DNA of 64,000 nt from Planctomycetota bacterium (GTDB taxonomy: Bacteria > Planctomycetota > UBA8742 > UBA2392), in the NCBI GenBank assembly GCA_020638635.1, contig JACKIE010000002.1, forward strand, positions 310,001-374,000. The letters run 5' to 3'. A model generated the notes under the pieces. That model was not told the DNA's origin. It saw nothing but the letters and a program-made list of their open reading frames with translations, and did no database searches. A program made the position numbers and the translations under genes. This document shows, piece by piece, positions 8,659 through 16,925 of the stretch (positions within the stretch are counted from its first letter, which is position 1; each line of letters begins with the position of its first letter).

Positions 8659-10185
8659 ATGGCTCCAGATGACAGCAACGAGTTCTTCGGCCACCTGAAC
8701 CAGCCAGCCACTCCTCGCCGCACGCGGAGACCCTCCAGCGACAGGATGCAGCGACCAGATCAGGGCGACTTCGGCAGCGTGCCGGACCCCTTTGGGGATG
8801 AACCGCCGCCGCCACTCGCGCCTCCACAACCGAGCGGACCGGCTTCAGTTCTCTCCGAGCGCGGGCGCGCGCGAACACGCGCACCCAAGGGTCCGGGCCT
8901 CAGTCCCGGCATACCACAAGTCCGCGAGGAGACCCCTACCCGCGAACTCCCTCGCAGCGGGGTGGTGCTCACGCCCAGCGGCGTAAAGCGTGTTGACGAT
9001 ACTCCACCTGCGCCGCCGCCACGCAAGGTTGCGTCCCAGCCCGTGGACATTCCCGCGGAAGACGATGAAGACTTTCATTCCGAGAGTCGCAAGGCAAACC
9101 AGGAGGATGACGTCAGCTGGGAGGAGTACGCGGCCGACGGCTTTCCCGCCATGCCCGCGGAGGAATTCGGAGTCAAGACCAAGCAGACGAACAGCGGGCG
9201 CGTGGTCCCAGTGGCAGTGCGGTCGGACCTGACGGATGAAGCGATCAAGGGCCGCTCGATCAAGGGCGGGGGTGGTCGCAAACCTCGGCCGGTGAAGGCG
9301 ACGTCGGTGGCGCCGGCCGGACCCAAGTCGTTCTGGGGCAAGATCGGCGACAGCCTGCGGCTGTCGCGACCCGTCATTGAGCCGACCGAATCCGACGTCG
9401 AACCGGAAGCCAAGCCCACTTCTGGTTTCGCGCGATCCGGCAGCAAACAGCCAAGCCGCACGGCGCGACACAAAAAGACACCCCTGGGCGTGGCGTGGAG
9501 CGTCGTCGTTGAAGTCGCCAAAATTCTGATGCTGGTATTGCTGCTCCGCGCTTACGTCGTGCAGGTAAGCCAGGTTCAAGGTCCCAGCATGGAGGGCACG
9601 CTCTACGGCGGCGATGAAAAGAAGGCCGTTGCCGCCGATCGGCTGATTGTCGAGCGCGTGACGCCGTTGGTGATGAACAACGCTGAAAAGTGGTGGGTCA
9701 GCTGGCTGCCGGGCTTCCTCACTCCCGAACTCGAGCGAGGAGACATCATCGTGGTGCGCAGCCCCGAAGACCCGGGTTCTGAGTTGGTCAAACGGCTGAT
9801 CGCCCTTCCAGGCGACACCCTGAAGTTCGAGGACGGCCGCCTGTATCTCAAGCCCAGCGGAGCTTCGGAGTTCGCGGAGGTGAAGGAGGACTATCTTTCG
9901 GCCGAAGACTTGAAGCGCGAGGACGGGACATTCCGGTCATACGCGGTAGGCGACCTGGGCGACTACATCGACGAAGGCGATGAGCTGGTCGTACCTCCTG
10001 AACGCGTTTTCGTCATGGGTGACAACCGGACGCATAGCAACGACAGCAGGCGCTGGCTCGAGATTGACGTGCGTCGCACTGAGCCTCCGGGCATCGACCG
10101 ACTTTGGCTGCACAAGACCAGCGTGGAAGGGCGCGTCATCTTTCGCATCTGGCCCTTTGATCGCATCTGGCCGCCCGTAAAGTAG
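8659..10185 (+). CDS. lepB: Signal peptidase I with long N-terminal disordered extension
   Basis: A 508-residue S26-family signal peptidase that removes secretory signal peptides at the outer face of the inner membrane. Catalytic Ser310 sits in G-P-S-M-E-G-T-L; the general-base lysine is Lys378 in L-V-K-R-L-I-A-L-P-G-D; the G-D-N-R-x-x-S-x-D-S-R box is present near the C-terminus. One membrane helix precedes the catalytic domain (about 277-298). The first ~270 residues are Pro-, Arg- and acid-rich with no recognised domain, roughly doubling the usual length. An insertion of about 40 residues after the Ser box is like those in other large signal peptidases. Likely co-transcribed with the gene 79 bp upstream. 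Confidence 0.93.
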   Translation: MAPDDSNEFFGHLNQPATPRRTRRPSSDRMQRPDQGDFGSVPDPFGDEPPPPLAPPQPSGPASVLSERGRARTRAPKGPGLSPGIPQVREETPTRELPRSGVVLTPSGVKRVDDTPPAPPPRKVASQPVDIPAEDDEDFHSESRKANQEDDVSWEEYAADGFPAMPAEEFGVKTKQTNSGRVVPVAVRSDLTDEAIKGRSIKGGGGRKPRPVKATSVAPAGPKSFWGKIGDSLRLSRPVIEPTESDVEPEAKPTSGFARSGSKQPSRTARHKKTPLGVAWSVVVEVAKILMLVLLLRAYVVQVSQVQGPSMEGTLYGGDEKKAVAADRLIVERVTPLVMNNAEKWWVSWLPGFLTPELERGDIIVVRSPEDPGSELVKRLIALPGDTLKFEDGRLYLKPSGASEFAEVKEDYLSAEDLKREDGTFRSYAVGDLGDYIDEGDELVVPPERVFVMGDNRTHSNDSRRWLEIDVRRTEPPGIDRLWLHKTSVEGRVIFRIWPFDRIWPPVK

Positions 10186-10192
10186 CCCGCAT

Positions 10193-10237
10193 TGAATGAA
10201 CCGGCCCCCGGGCGTTCACCTGGGGCCGGTTCATTCA
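10193..10237. terminator. Strong bidirectional terminator
   Basis: Perfect 16-bp stem (TGAATGAACCGGCCCC at 10193-10208 and its complement at 10222-10237) with a 13-base loop, between the convergent signal peptidase and cyclodeaminase genes. The TGA stop codon of the cyclodeaminase gene (10235-10237) is part of the right arm. Confidence 0.85.
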
Positions 10238-10873
10238 TTTGCCGATGGCCGCGCGGACCACCCTCAGAGTGCCCTCCAGCAATTCGCGGGCTTCCTTCTC
10301 ATAGCTTTCAGCACGTGCCTGGTACTTGGCGCGAAACTCCTCGTCCTTGATGCCCGGCAGGTTGATGTGCATGTTCAGCACCGCCGCGTTGACACAGGCG
10401 AAGAGCGACAGCGCCCCACAGCCGCAATCGCTGATCGCGTGTTTGTTGCCTACCTTTGCGATTTCATACACTTGGCGGAATGCCTTGATGCCGAGCTCCG
10501 CTGTGGCGTCCGGCGAGAGGGTGGCCCCCTTCAGCGCCGTTTGCATGGCATCGGAGCGGGCGGCCTTTTGCTCGTCGGTGTCCTTGGGCAACTTGCCGGC
10601 CTCTCCGAAGGCATCAAAGGCGCGGGCGTCTTTCTCGAACATCGCGAGCATCTCTTCGCGGCATGGTGTCAGCTTCTCCATGGCAGCCTTCACCACACCC
10701 TCCACCTCGGCGTACTTCTTCTTGCCGATCGTGAGGTTGCCGACCATCTCACCCAGCGCGATACCGGTGGTTCCAAGCACAGCGGCCGCGGCGCCGCCCC
10801 CGGGAGTGGGCGCAGCCGATGCAAGGTCAGCCGCGAACTCCGAAATTCCCTTCAGGTAATGAAAGCGTTCCAT
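10235..10873 (-). CDS. Formimidoyltetrahydrofolate cyclodeaminase
   Basis: A 212-residue protein matching the cyclodeaminase (FTCD_C) family. The signature P-T-P-G-G-G-A-A-A-A-V appears near residue 24, followed by long helices as in the all-helical dimer. The enzyme converts 5-formimino-THF to 5,10-methenyl-THF and ammonia. ATG 10873 is preceded by GAGG at good spacing. The gene lies 7 bp after the formiminotransferase gene on the same strand, so the two halves of the mammalian bifunctional FTCD enzyme are separate, co-transcribed genes here. This links breakdown of histidine or formiminoglycine to the one-carbon pool; no other histidine-degradation gene is in the window. Confidence 0.9.
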   Translation of the reverse strand: MERFHYLKGISEFAADLASAAPTPGGGAAAAVLGTTGIALGEMVGNLTIGKKKYAEVEGVVKAAMEKLTPCREEMLAMFEKDARAFDAFGEAGKLPKDTDEQKAARSDAMQTALKGATLSPDATAELGIKAFRQVYEIAKVGNKHAISDCGCGALSLFACVNAAVLNMHINLPGIKDEEFRAKYQARAESYEKEARELLEGTLRVVRAAIGK

Positions 10874-10880
10874 GCCGTCC

Positions 10881-11834
10881 TCACGCGTTTGAAAGTTTGT
10901 TCTCGATGACCTGCTCGGCCGGGTCGAAGTCGGTCAGCTTCAGTTGCCCGATCACGAAGCTGTTCCGGGTGTTAGCGTCTTCACTGCCGCCCTGCAACTG
11001 TTTCGCGCAAAGGTCCATGGCGTCCTGGGGCAGCAGGCCTACAACCTCGCTGTTGCGTACTTCGACCCCAGCTTCGTGCGCCAACTCGGTGATGCGCTGG
11101 AAGGCCTGGGCCGGGGATGTCCTGCGGTAGTCCACCAGGTTCATGCTGATCTGCACGCAGTTCTCGGCCTTCAGCTCGAAGCCCATGGCCTTTACGCCCG
11201 GCATGCCGCCGTCCTTCTCGCGGATCGCCTTGGCAATGCGCTTGGCCAGCTTCAGGTCCGTGGACTGCAGGTTGACGTTATAGGCAATCAGGAAGAAACG
11301 CGCGCCCACGGCCGTAGCGCCGGCGGTAGGGTGGATGCGCTCCGGCCCGAAATCGGGCTTGCGTGAGGGTTCACGGCCGATCTCCTGGCGCAGGGCCTCG
11401 AACTCGCCCTTGCGCACGTCGGCCAGGTTGCGTCGCGACTCGCTGCGGGCTGCTTCGCCGTAAAGGAAAACTGGAATCTTGAGTTCCGATCCGATCCGCT
11501 CACCAAGCTGCTCCGCCATCTTCGCGCAGTCCTGCATGTTCAAGCCGCTGATTGGAATGAAGGGGATCACGTCCGTGGCCCCCATGCGGGGGTGCTCGCC
11601 TTGGTGCTGGTTCAGGTCAATCATGCCGGCCGCGGTTCGACACATGCGAAAAGCGGCTTCCATCACGTGCTGCGGCTCGCCGGCAAGTGTGAACACGCTG
11701 CGGTTGTGGTCGGCATCCGCCTCATAGCCCAGCAGTCCTACTCCGGGTATGTCGCGGGCGGCGGCGGCGATCTGCTCAATCACATCCTTCCGGCGGCCTT
11801 CGCTGAAGTTGGGTACGCACTCGACTACCGGCAT
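10881..11834 (-). CDS. ftcD: Glutamate formimidoyltransferase
   Basis: A 317-residue protein starting M-P-V-V-E-C-V-P-N-F-S-E-G-R, the conserved opening of the formiminotransferase N-subdomain. D-x-D-H-N-R-S-V-F-T (about 40-50) and G-E-H-P-R-M-G-A-T-D-V-I-P-F (about 78-91) are hallmark folate/substrate-site segments. It transfers the formimino group from formiminoglutamate to tetrahydrofolate. ATG 11834 has GGAG at 7-bp spacing. It is the first gene of a two-gene unit with the cyclodeaminase. Divergent from the BioF-like gene across a 128-bp region. Confidence 0.93.
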   Translation of the reverse strand: MPVVECVPNFSEGRRKDVIEQIAAAARDIPGVGLLGYEADADHNRSVFTLAGEPQHVMEAAFRMCRTAAGMIDLNQHQGEHPRMGATDVIPFIPISGLNMQDCAKMAEQLGERIGSELKIPVFLYGEAARSESRRNLADVRKGEFEALRQEIGREPSRKPDFGPERIHPTAGATAVGARFFLIAYNVNLQSTDLKLAKRIAKAIREKDGGMPGVKAMGFELKAENCVQISMNLVDYRRTSPAQAFQRITELAHEAGVEVRNSEVVGLLPQDAMDLCAKQLQGGSEDANTRNSFVIGQLKLTDFDPAEQVIENKLSNA

Positions 11835-11962
11835 CAGAATCTCCGTGGCTGCGGGCTCGGGTTCGTCGGGAGTATGGAGATCGGCGGGTAGGCTCGCAAG
11901 ATTCGCTTGACTGGCGTGGCCGACTACAATCGATACACTGTTACCTTCCGAAGGGGGACCGC

Positions 11963-13660
11963 GTGGTACCGGATATCTGGAAGAAGTACTTCAACGAAGA
12001 GTGGTTGAACCGAGACAAGCAGAAGCTGACTCGCAAGTTGCGCTCTCTGCGGCATCTGGGTTCAACCAAGGTCCAGATCGGCTCACACGAGTTCCTGAAC
12101 TTCAGCAGCAATGACTACCTGGGCCTGACCGGTGATCTTCGCATCGCCGAGGCAGCCGCCAGCGCCGCCGGGCGGTTTGGCTGGGGTACCGCCGCGTCCC
12201 GCCTGGTCACGGGCAGTTCCACGCTCCACACCAAGCTTGAGGGAGAAATCGCAGCCTTCCGCGGCACGGAGGCCGCGCTTCTGTTTGGTTCCGGGTACCA
12301 GGCGAACCTGGGCGTGATCTCCGCGCTGGTCGGCACCGGCGACACGGTTTTGTCCGACGCCATGAACCATGCCAGTATCGTGGCCGGCTGCAAGCTTTCC
12401 GGGGCCACCGTTCGCGTCTTCAAACATCGAGACTGTGACGACCTGGAACGCAACCTCAACGGAGTAAAAAAGGGTCGCATTCTGGTCGTCACCGACACGC
12501 TGTTCAGCATCGAGGGCGACACGGCCGACCTGCCCCGTATCGTGAAGCTGTGTGAGCGATTCAACGCCCTGCTCATGGCTGACGACGCCCACGCCAACGG
12601 CTGCCTGGGCAAACGCGGCCGGGGCATGCCGGAGATCCAGGGAGTGAACGGACAGATCCCGATCGTGGTTGCCACATTCTCCAAAGGCCTTGGCAGCTAC
12701 GGGGGCTTCGTCGCGTGCAGCGAGCAGATCAGGGACTTCCTGGTCAACAATTCGCGGCCGTTCATTTACACGACTTCGATCCCTATCGCTCTGGCGGCCG
12801 CGAACCTGGAGGCGTTGAAAATCGTTCGCCGCGAGGGCGACGGCCTGCGCCAGAAACTTGCGACCAACACAGCGTTCGCGCGCACCAAACTGGAGAGCGC
12901 GGGCTTCGAATTGACCGGCAACTACCAGATCATCGGTGTCAACGTCGAAAGCCCCGAAGAGGCGATGTTCATCAGCGGGGAAGTCGAATTCCACGGAGTG
13001 TTGATTCACCCCATGCGCTGGCCGACGGTGCCCCGGGATAAGAGTTGCCTGCGAGTCAGCATCACCGCGGCGCACACCGAAGAGGACATCTCGCGCATGG
13101 TAGACGCCCTCAAGAAGGCGCGCAACTCGATGGCCAAGAAGAAGACCGACGGGCTTACGCGCCGAGTCTCACGCCGTCCCACTGAGCAGCAGCTGGAGAC
13201 GATGCACGCGGCTTCTGACGATGACTTTGGCGATTTCGACCAGCACCCGGGAGACGGCATGATGTCCGCGGCGGACAGCTCAAAGCTGCCTCCGCCTGAC
13301 CAGGTGAGCGACTTCTCTTCAGACAACCTGATGACGACCGCGGGCGACACGATGATCGCGGAAGAGGGATTTGCGGGGAACGACAGGCCAACGGCACCGC
13401 TCGAGAAAAAGTCGGACGAAACACCGACTGAGCCGGTTGCCTCTCGACCGGAGGAAGACCCGCAAGAACCGGATCCAGCCCGGATTTCCGAGCCGGAGGA
13501 AATCCAGGAAGAGTTGCCGGTGGACGATGAGCCCGCACCCTCCGGCGCTACCCTCGCGCCCGAAGCCATGGAGCTGGAAGATCCCGTGATCGCCGAGATC
13601 GAAGGCGGCACCAAGAAGCGCCAGCGCAAGACCGCGCGCCAGAAGAAACCCGGCAGCTGA
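11963..13660 (+). CDS. Alpha-oxoamine synthase (BioF/KBL family) with acidic C-terminal extension
   Basis: GTG 11963 follows GGGGGACC. Residues 1-395 form a PLP fold-type I alpha-oxoamine synthase: N-D-Y-L-G-L near 52, S-R-L-V-T-G-S near 77, D-D-A-H-A-N-G at the cofactor aspartate region, and the Schiff-base lysine Lys241 in T-F-S-K-G-L-G. The family makes 8-amino-7-oxononanoate (biotin) or 2-amino-3-ketobutyrate; the exact substrate cannot be set from sequence, and no other biotin gene is nearby. Residues ~395-565 are an acidic Pro/Asp/Glu-rich tail ending in a Lys/Arg cluster, absent from ordinary BioF. Glycine C-acetyltransferase is the main alternative. Confidence 0.85.
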   Translation: MVPDIWKKYFNEEWLNRDKQKLTRKLRSLRHLGSTKVQIGSHEFLNFSSNDYLGLTGDLRIAEAAASAAGRFGWGTAASRLVTGSSTLHTKLEGEIAAFRGTEAALLFGSGYQANLGVISALVGTGDTVLSDAMNHASIVAGCKLSGATVRVFKHRDCDDLERNLNGVKKGRILVVTDTLFSIEGDTADLPRIVKLCERFNALLMADDAHANGCLGKRGRGMPEIQGVNGQIPIVVATFSKGLGSYGGFVACSEQIRDFLVNNSRPFIYTTSIPIALAAANLEALKIVRREGDGLRQKLATNTAFARTKLESAGFELTGNYQIIGVNVESPEEAMFISGEVEFHGVLIHPMRWPTVPRDKSCLRVSITAAHTEEDISRMVDALKKARNSMAKKKTDGLTRRVSRRPTEQQLETMHAASDDDFGDFDQHPGDGMMSAADSSKLPPPDQVSDFSSDNLMTTAGDTMIAEEGFAGNDRPTAPLEKKSDETPTEPVASRPEEDPQEPDPARISEPEEIQEELPVDDEPAPSGATLAPEAMELEDPVIAEIEGGTKKRQRKTARQKKPGS

Positions 13661-13685
13661 TCCCGGCCCTCCCCGATTCCGACGT

Positions 13686-13711
13686 CACGGTTGACGAAAC
13701 GCCAAACCGTG
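13686..13711. other. Small inverted repeat between genes
   Basis: CACGGTT / AACCGTG, a 7-bp stem with a 12-base loop in the 125-bp gap after the BioF-like gene. There is no U-tract. It may be a weak terminator or a binding site. Confidence 0.3.
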
Positions 13712-13785
13712 AGACCCTGTGTACGGCGCAACCCTTGCTCCGAACCGAGCGCGCCGCGGGGGCCAACCTGAAACAGGGAGCAGTC

Positions 13786-14889
13786 ATGTTACGTCACCTT
13801 CTACTCTCCAGCCTGCTGCTGCTCGTGTGCTTCACCGCCAGGGGCGTATGCCAGCAAGCGCCCGCCGAGCCCGAGCCGGTGAAGGGCTACGCCACCTACG
13901 CCGAGCTGTTCGACGACTTCGAGAAACAGCGCGAGACGCTGCTCACGCGCATGGACCGCCTGCGGGAGCAGGAGACCGTGAAACCCGAAGAAATGAAGGT
14001 TGTTGAGGACGACCTGCGCAAGCTGGACGGCCGTTACGCGGACGCGCTCGACACTTACATCCAGGGCCACCCCAAGGCCGAAGACCTGATGCCCGCGCGC
14101 TTTGAGCTGACGGTGGCGCTTTCGCGCATCGACGACCGGCTGGAACGCGCGGTCACCGCGGCCGACGAATTCCTGGCCAATCACGCCGACGCTGAGCTCG
14201 CGCCGGACGTGCGATTCCTGAAGGGGCAGACCCTGTTTCGCATCTCCGGCCGCGAGAAGGAAGCACTTGCCGCGCTGGAAGAGTTCATCGAGAAGCACCC
14301 CGACCGCCAGGAAGCCGACGCAGCCCGCATGATGCGCGTGCGCACACTGCTGTTCCTGGACAAGGCCGCCGACGCCCGCCGCTCGCTCGAGACGCTGCTG
14401 AAGTCCGACCGCGTGAAGCAGGACAAGGAAGCCGAAGAGTTCCTGCGCGGTCAGCTCGAGAACCTGGACTGGATCGGCCGTAAGCTGCCGGACTTCAAGC
14501 TCGCGGACCTGACCGGCCAGGTCCGAAGCAGCGCGGATTACGAGGGCAAGCCAACCCTGCTGTTCGTATGGGACAGCAACAGCACGGCCTGCCTGGGTGA
14601 GTTGCCCTTCGTGCAGGAGGCCTTCAAGCGCCACAGGGACAAGCTGAACTTCCTGGGCATCAGCGTCAACGAGAGCAAACCCGCGCTGGAGCAGTGGCTG
14701 GCCCGCAACCCCGACGCGGTGGGCTTCCCGACCATCTGGATTGACCGCGACGAAGAGAACTCGCTGGTCAAGAAGCTCAGTGTTTCGCTGATCCCGTTCC
14801 TGGTGCTGGTGGGCAGTGACGGCAAGGTGTTCCGCTACGACGTGCGCAGCGACGACATGCTGCGCTATGCGGCCATGCTGGCAAAGTAG
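13786..14889 (+). CDS. Secreted thioredoxin-fold (TlpA/ResA-like) protein lacking the N-terminal active-site cysteine
   Basis: ATG 13786 is chosen because GGGAG lies just upstream and a clear signal peptide follows (M-L-R-H-L-L-L-S-S-L-L-L-L-V). The product has 367 residues. The middle is helical and TPR-like, rich in Asp/Glu/Lys; from about residue 235 a TlpA-type domain begins (L-P-D-F-K-L-A-D-L-T-G). The active site, normally W-C-x-x-C, reads W262-D-S-N-S266-T-A-C269: the first cysteine is Ser and the resolving cysteine remains. The cis-Pro loop (L-I-P-F-L-V-L-V) is kept. It is therefore unlikely to be an ordinary disulfide reductase. It overlaps nothing and is followed 4 bp later by the DUF2225 gene. 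Confidence 0.85.
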   Translation: MLRHLLLSSLLLLVCFTARGVCQQAPAEPEPVKGYATYAELFDDFEKQRETLLTRMDRLREQETVKPEEMKVVEDDLRKLDGRYADALDTYIQGHPKAEDLMPARFELTVALSRIDDRLERAVTAADEFLANHADAELAPDVRFLKGQTLFRISGREKEALAALEEFIEKHPDRQEADAARMMRVRTLLFLDKAADARRSLETLLKSDRVKQDKEAEEFLRGQLENLDWIGRKLPDFKLADLTGQVRSSADYEGKPTLLFVWDSNSTACLGELPFVQEAFKRHRDKLNFLGISVNESKPALEQWLARNPDAVGFPTIWIDRDEENSLVKKLSVSLIPFLVLVGSDGKVFRYDVRSDDMLRYAAMLAK

Positions 14890-14893
14890 GGGC

Positions 14894-15523
14894 ATGACAG
14901 AGTTCGAGCCCAAGAAACTGGATTGCCCCTGCTGCAAGCACGAGTTCGAAACACGGCTCGTGACCGGCTTCCGCATCGGCGAGAAAGAGCCCGACTTCTG
15001 CCCGCGCTACCTGGACGGCAACCCGTTGCCCGATTTCCTGCACGTCTGCCCCGAGTGCGGCTTCATCGGCTTCGAGGCCGACTACCGCAGCCTCAATGAC
15101 GAGCAGAAAATCAAGCGCGTCAACACCCTGCTGGCCGGCTTTCACTGGGTGAAGGGCCAGCAACTGGGCGGCGCCGAGCGCTACCGCCGCGCGGCGCTGA
15201 TCGGCATCTACGCCGGCAAACGCAGCGCCGAGGTCGCGGACCTCTACCTGCAAGCCACCTGGTGCAGCCGCATGGAAGGCGAGGACGACGACGAGCAGAA
15301 GGGCGCCCGCCGCAAGGCCGTGAAGTACTTCGAGCTGGCAATGGCGGCCGAGGAATTCAGCCCCGACGATCTGCCGGTGGTGAACTACCTGCTGGGCGAG
15401 CTGAACCGCAGGCTCGGCGAGAACAAGAAAGCGCTGAAGTACTTCGACGCCATGGACAAACTGGAGAAAGTAGATCCCTGGCTGATCGAATGGCGCGACA
15501 AGCAGAAGGCGCTCATCACCTAG
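14894..15523 (+). CDS. DUF2225 family protein
   Basis: ATG 14894 starts four bases after the stop of the thioredoxin-fold gene. The product has 209 residues. Two Cys pairs (C-P-C-C near residue 12 and C-P-E-C-G-F-I-G-F near 50) look like a metal-binding module typical of DUF2225; the remainder is TPR-like and helical (A-V-K-Y-F-E-L-A, A-L-K-Y-F-D-A). No molecular function is known for the family. The stop codon TAG merges into a GGGGACTGTCCCC palindrome. Confidence 0.82.
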   Translation: MTEFEPKKLDCPCCKHEFETRLVTGFRIGEKEPDFCPRYLDGNPLPDFLHVCPECGFIGFEADYRSLNDEQKIKRVNTLLAGFHWVKGQQLGGAERYRRAALIGIYAGKRSAEVADLYLQATWCSRMEGEDDDEQKGARRKAVKYFELAMAAEEFSPDDLPVVNYLLGELNRRLGENKKALKYFDAMDKLEKVDPWLIEWRDKQKALIT

Positions 15524-15536
15524 GGGACTGTCCCCG
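15523..15536. repeat. GGGGACTGTCCCC palindrome (REP-like)
   Basis: Begins on the last base of the DUF2225 stop codon. The same core occurs four times at 60.36-60.45 kb. A variant (GGGAAAGTCCC) lies at 15660-15670, at the other end of this 145-bp gap. Possible RAYT target; see findings. Confidence 0.55.
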
Positions 15537-15580
15537 TCTTCGGCCCAGGATTGCCGGGTCGGACGGCGGACCAACAGCAA

Positions 15581-15610
15581 ATTACCAATAACCAATTTCC
15601 AATTACCAAT
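15581..15610. repeat. ATTACCAAT stutter repeat
   Basis: Three irregular iterations of ATTACCAAT/AACCAATTT in 30 bp between convergent genes. The same motif family recurs, as an inverted pair, at 34107-34193. Confidence 0.6.
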
Positions 15611-15668
15611 GCGGGTGGTTGCCCAATGGGTGGATGCTGTTTGATGCTTTCGACGACAGGGAAAGTCC

Positions 15669-16349
15669 CTAATTCGCCGGTGGTGCGTCATCCAGCTTGA
15701 GGGGTTTTTCCGGGGCGAAGCCACCCATGCGTTCGAGCTGGCTGATGGTGCGGGCCGCGCGCTCGATCACGTTGCGCGTCTGCATCTGTTGCAGCTTGAA
15801 CTCCGGCTCGAAGGGCAGATAGCCGCAGATCATGTCTGTCAGCGGCCCCAGCTCCACGTGCTCAGCCAGCATGCCGCGGAACTTCTCCGCCTGCTCGCGC
15901 AGCAGCGCCAGCGCCAGCGCCTTTAACTCAACGCCAAGGTTGCGCTCCCAACTGCCGCCTGGTTGGGGCCGAATGTCGGGCATCCACTCTGCGCCGAATA
16001 CACGGTAGCCGCGGATAAGCGAGTGCTCATGGGAGAGCCGCACCCGCCCGATACCGCGCAGCACCAGCGCGAAGCGGCCGTCGGGCATGCGCGAGAACTC
16101 ACTGAGCCTCCCTACACCCGCGTAACGGAAGACCGGCGGGTCGCCGAGGGTTTCACCTGAGGCGGCGTCCATCAACGTGCCCATGGCGAAGCAGTGCTGG
16201 TCTTCGGGCTTGCGTAAGGTGTCTTCCATCAGGGCGCGGTAGCGGTCCTCGAAGATGTGCAGGGGCAGCAGGGTGTGGGGGAACAGCGTGACACCCGGCA
16301 GTGGAAACACCGGGATGCCGTGGCGCAGCTCGGGCAGGTCTTCGTCCAT
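15669..16349 (-). CDS. LON substrate-binding (La N-terminal) domain protein
   Basis: A stand-alone LON N-terminal domain of 226 residues. I-P-V-F-P-L-P-G-V-T-L-F-P then L-P-L-H-I-F-E-D-R-Y is the family signature, and the G-V-G-R-L-S and F-A-L-V-L-R-G-I-G-R-V-R strands follow. There is no AAA+ or protease domain, so it is not the Lon protease; such proteins are thought to bind peptides or act as adaptors. ATG 16349 is preferred, with GTG 16352 an alternative. It is the downstream partner of the small hypothetical gene at 16360-16761. Confidence 0.88.
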   Translation of the reverse strand: MDEDLPELRHGIPVFPLPGVTLFPHTLLPLHIFEDRYRALMEDTLRKPEDQHCFAMGTLMDAASGETLGDPPVFRYAGVGRLSEFSRMPDGRFALVLRGIGRVRLSHEHSLIRGYRVFGAEWMPDIRPQPGGSWERNLGVELKALALALLREQAEKFRGMLAEHVELGPLTDMICGYLPFEPEFKLQQMQTRNVIERAARTISQLERMGGFAPEKPLKLDDAPPAN

Positions 16350-16359
16350 CACCCTCGTG

Positions 16360-16761
16360 CTATGCCTTGCGCTTCACGTACAGCGCGCGGCCTTTCTTGT
16401 ACACATCGACCAGCCCGAGCTTTTCCAGAATCGGCGGGAAGTAACTGGCCAGGTTGCCATGGATGCTGAAGCTGCGGAGGAACTCTTCCAGCGTATCGGG
16501 CTCCGGGATTGACTCTTCACGACAGGGCCCCAGGCGCACCTCGCCCAGGCGATCGATCAGCGCCATGGACTCGCTGATCACGCGGTCTTTCTCCCAGATC
16601 ACCACGTTGGCTTCGTTGTCGAAGTCGCGCGTCTTGTTGCGGAACCCCACGAAGCACTGGATGTCGCCGTCGCGCGAGATCACATAAAACGGCTTCTTCA
16701 GGCCGCAGGTAACGTAGTCGCCATCAATCGGCTGTTTTAAGGCTTCTTCCAGGGTAGGCAC
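16360..16761 (-). CDS. Hypothetical protein, 133 residues
   Basis: The likely start is GTG 16761, because GGAG lies seven bases upstream; the longer frame to 16833 has no ribosome site and reads into the region upstream of livK. The protein is soluble and mixed alpha/beta. It contains F-Y-V-I-S-R-D-G-D-I-Q-C-F-V-G-F and a C-terminal half that could be a small winged-helix-like segment (L-E-K-L-G-L-V-D-V-Y-K-K-G-R). No family was recognised. It lies 10 bp upstream of the LON-domain gene and is probably co-transcribed with it. Confidence 0.65.
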   Translation of the reverse strand: MPTLEEALKQPIDGDYVTCGLKKPFYVISRDGDIQCFVGFRNKTRDFDNEANVVIWEKDRVISESMALIDRLGEVRLGPCREESIPEPDTLEEFLRSFSIHGNLASYFPPILEKLGLVDVYKKGRALYVKRKA

Positions 16762-16925
16762 GTTCACTCTCCGGCCGCGAGTGTAGCAAGCGCACGAAAA
16801 CAGGCCACGCGAAGCCAGCAGGCACGGCGTCAAAAATGCTTGTGGGCCGCCGCGTTATGGCTATTCTCACGCCGATCCCCCGGCCGGGGCAGTCCCGGCC
16901 CTGACAAGAGACGAAGGAGTGAGCG

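Noticed and set aside
15581..15610. CRISPR array from the repeated ATTACCAAT motif
   Set aside because: Units are ~8 bp, irregular and contiguous, with no spacers of constant size.
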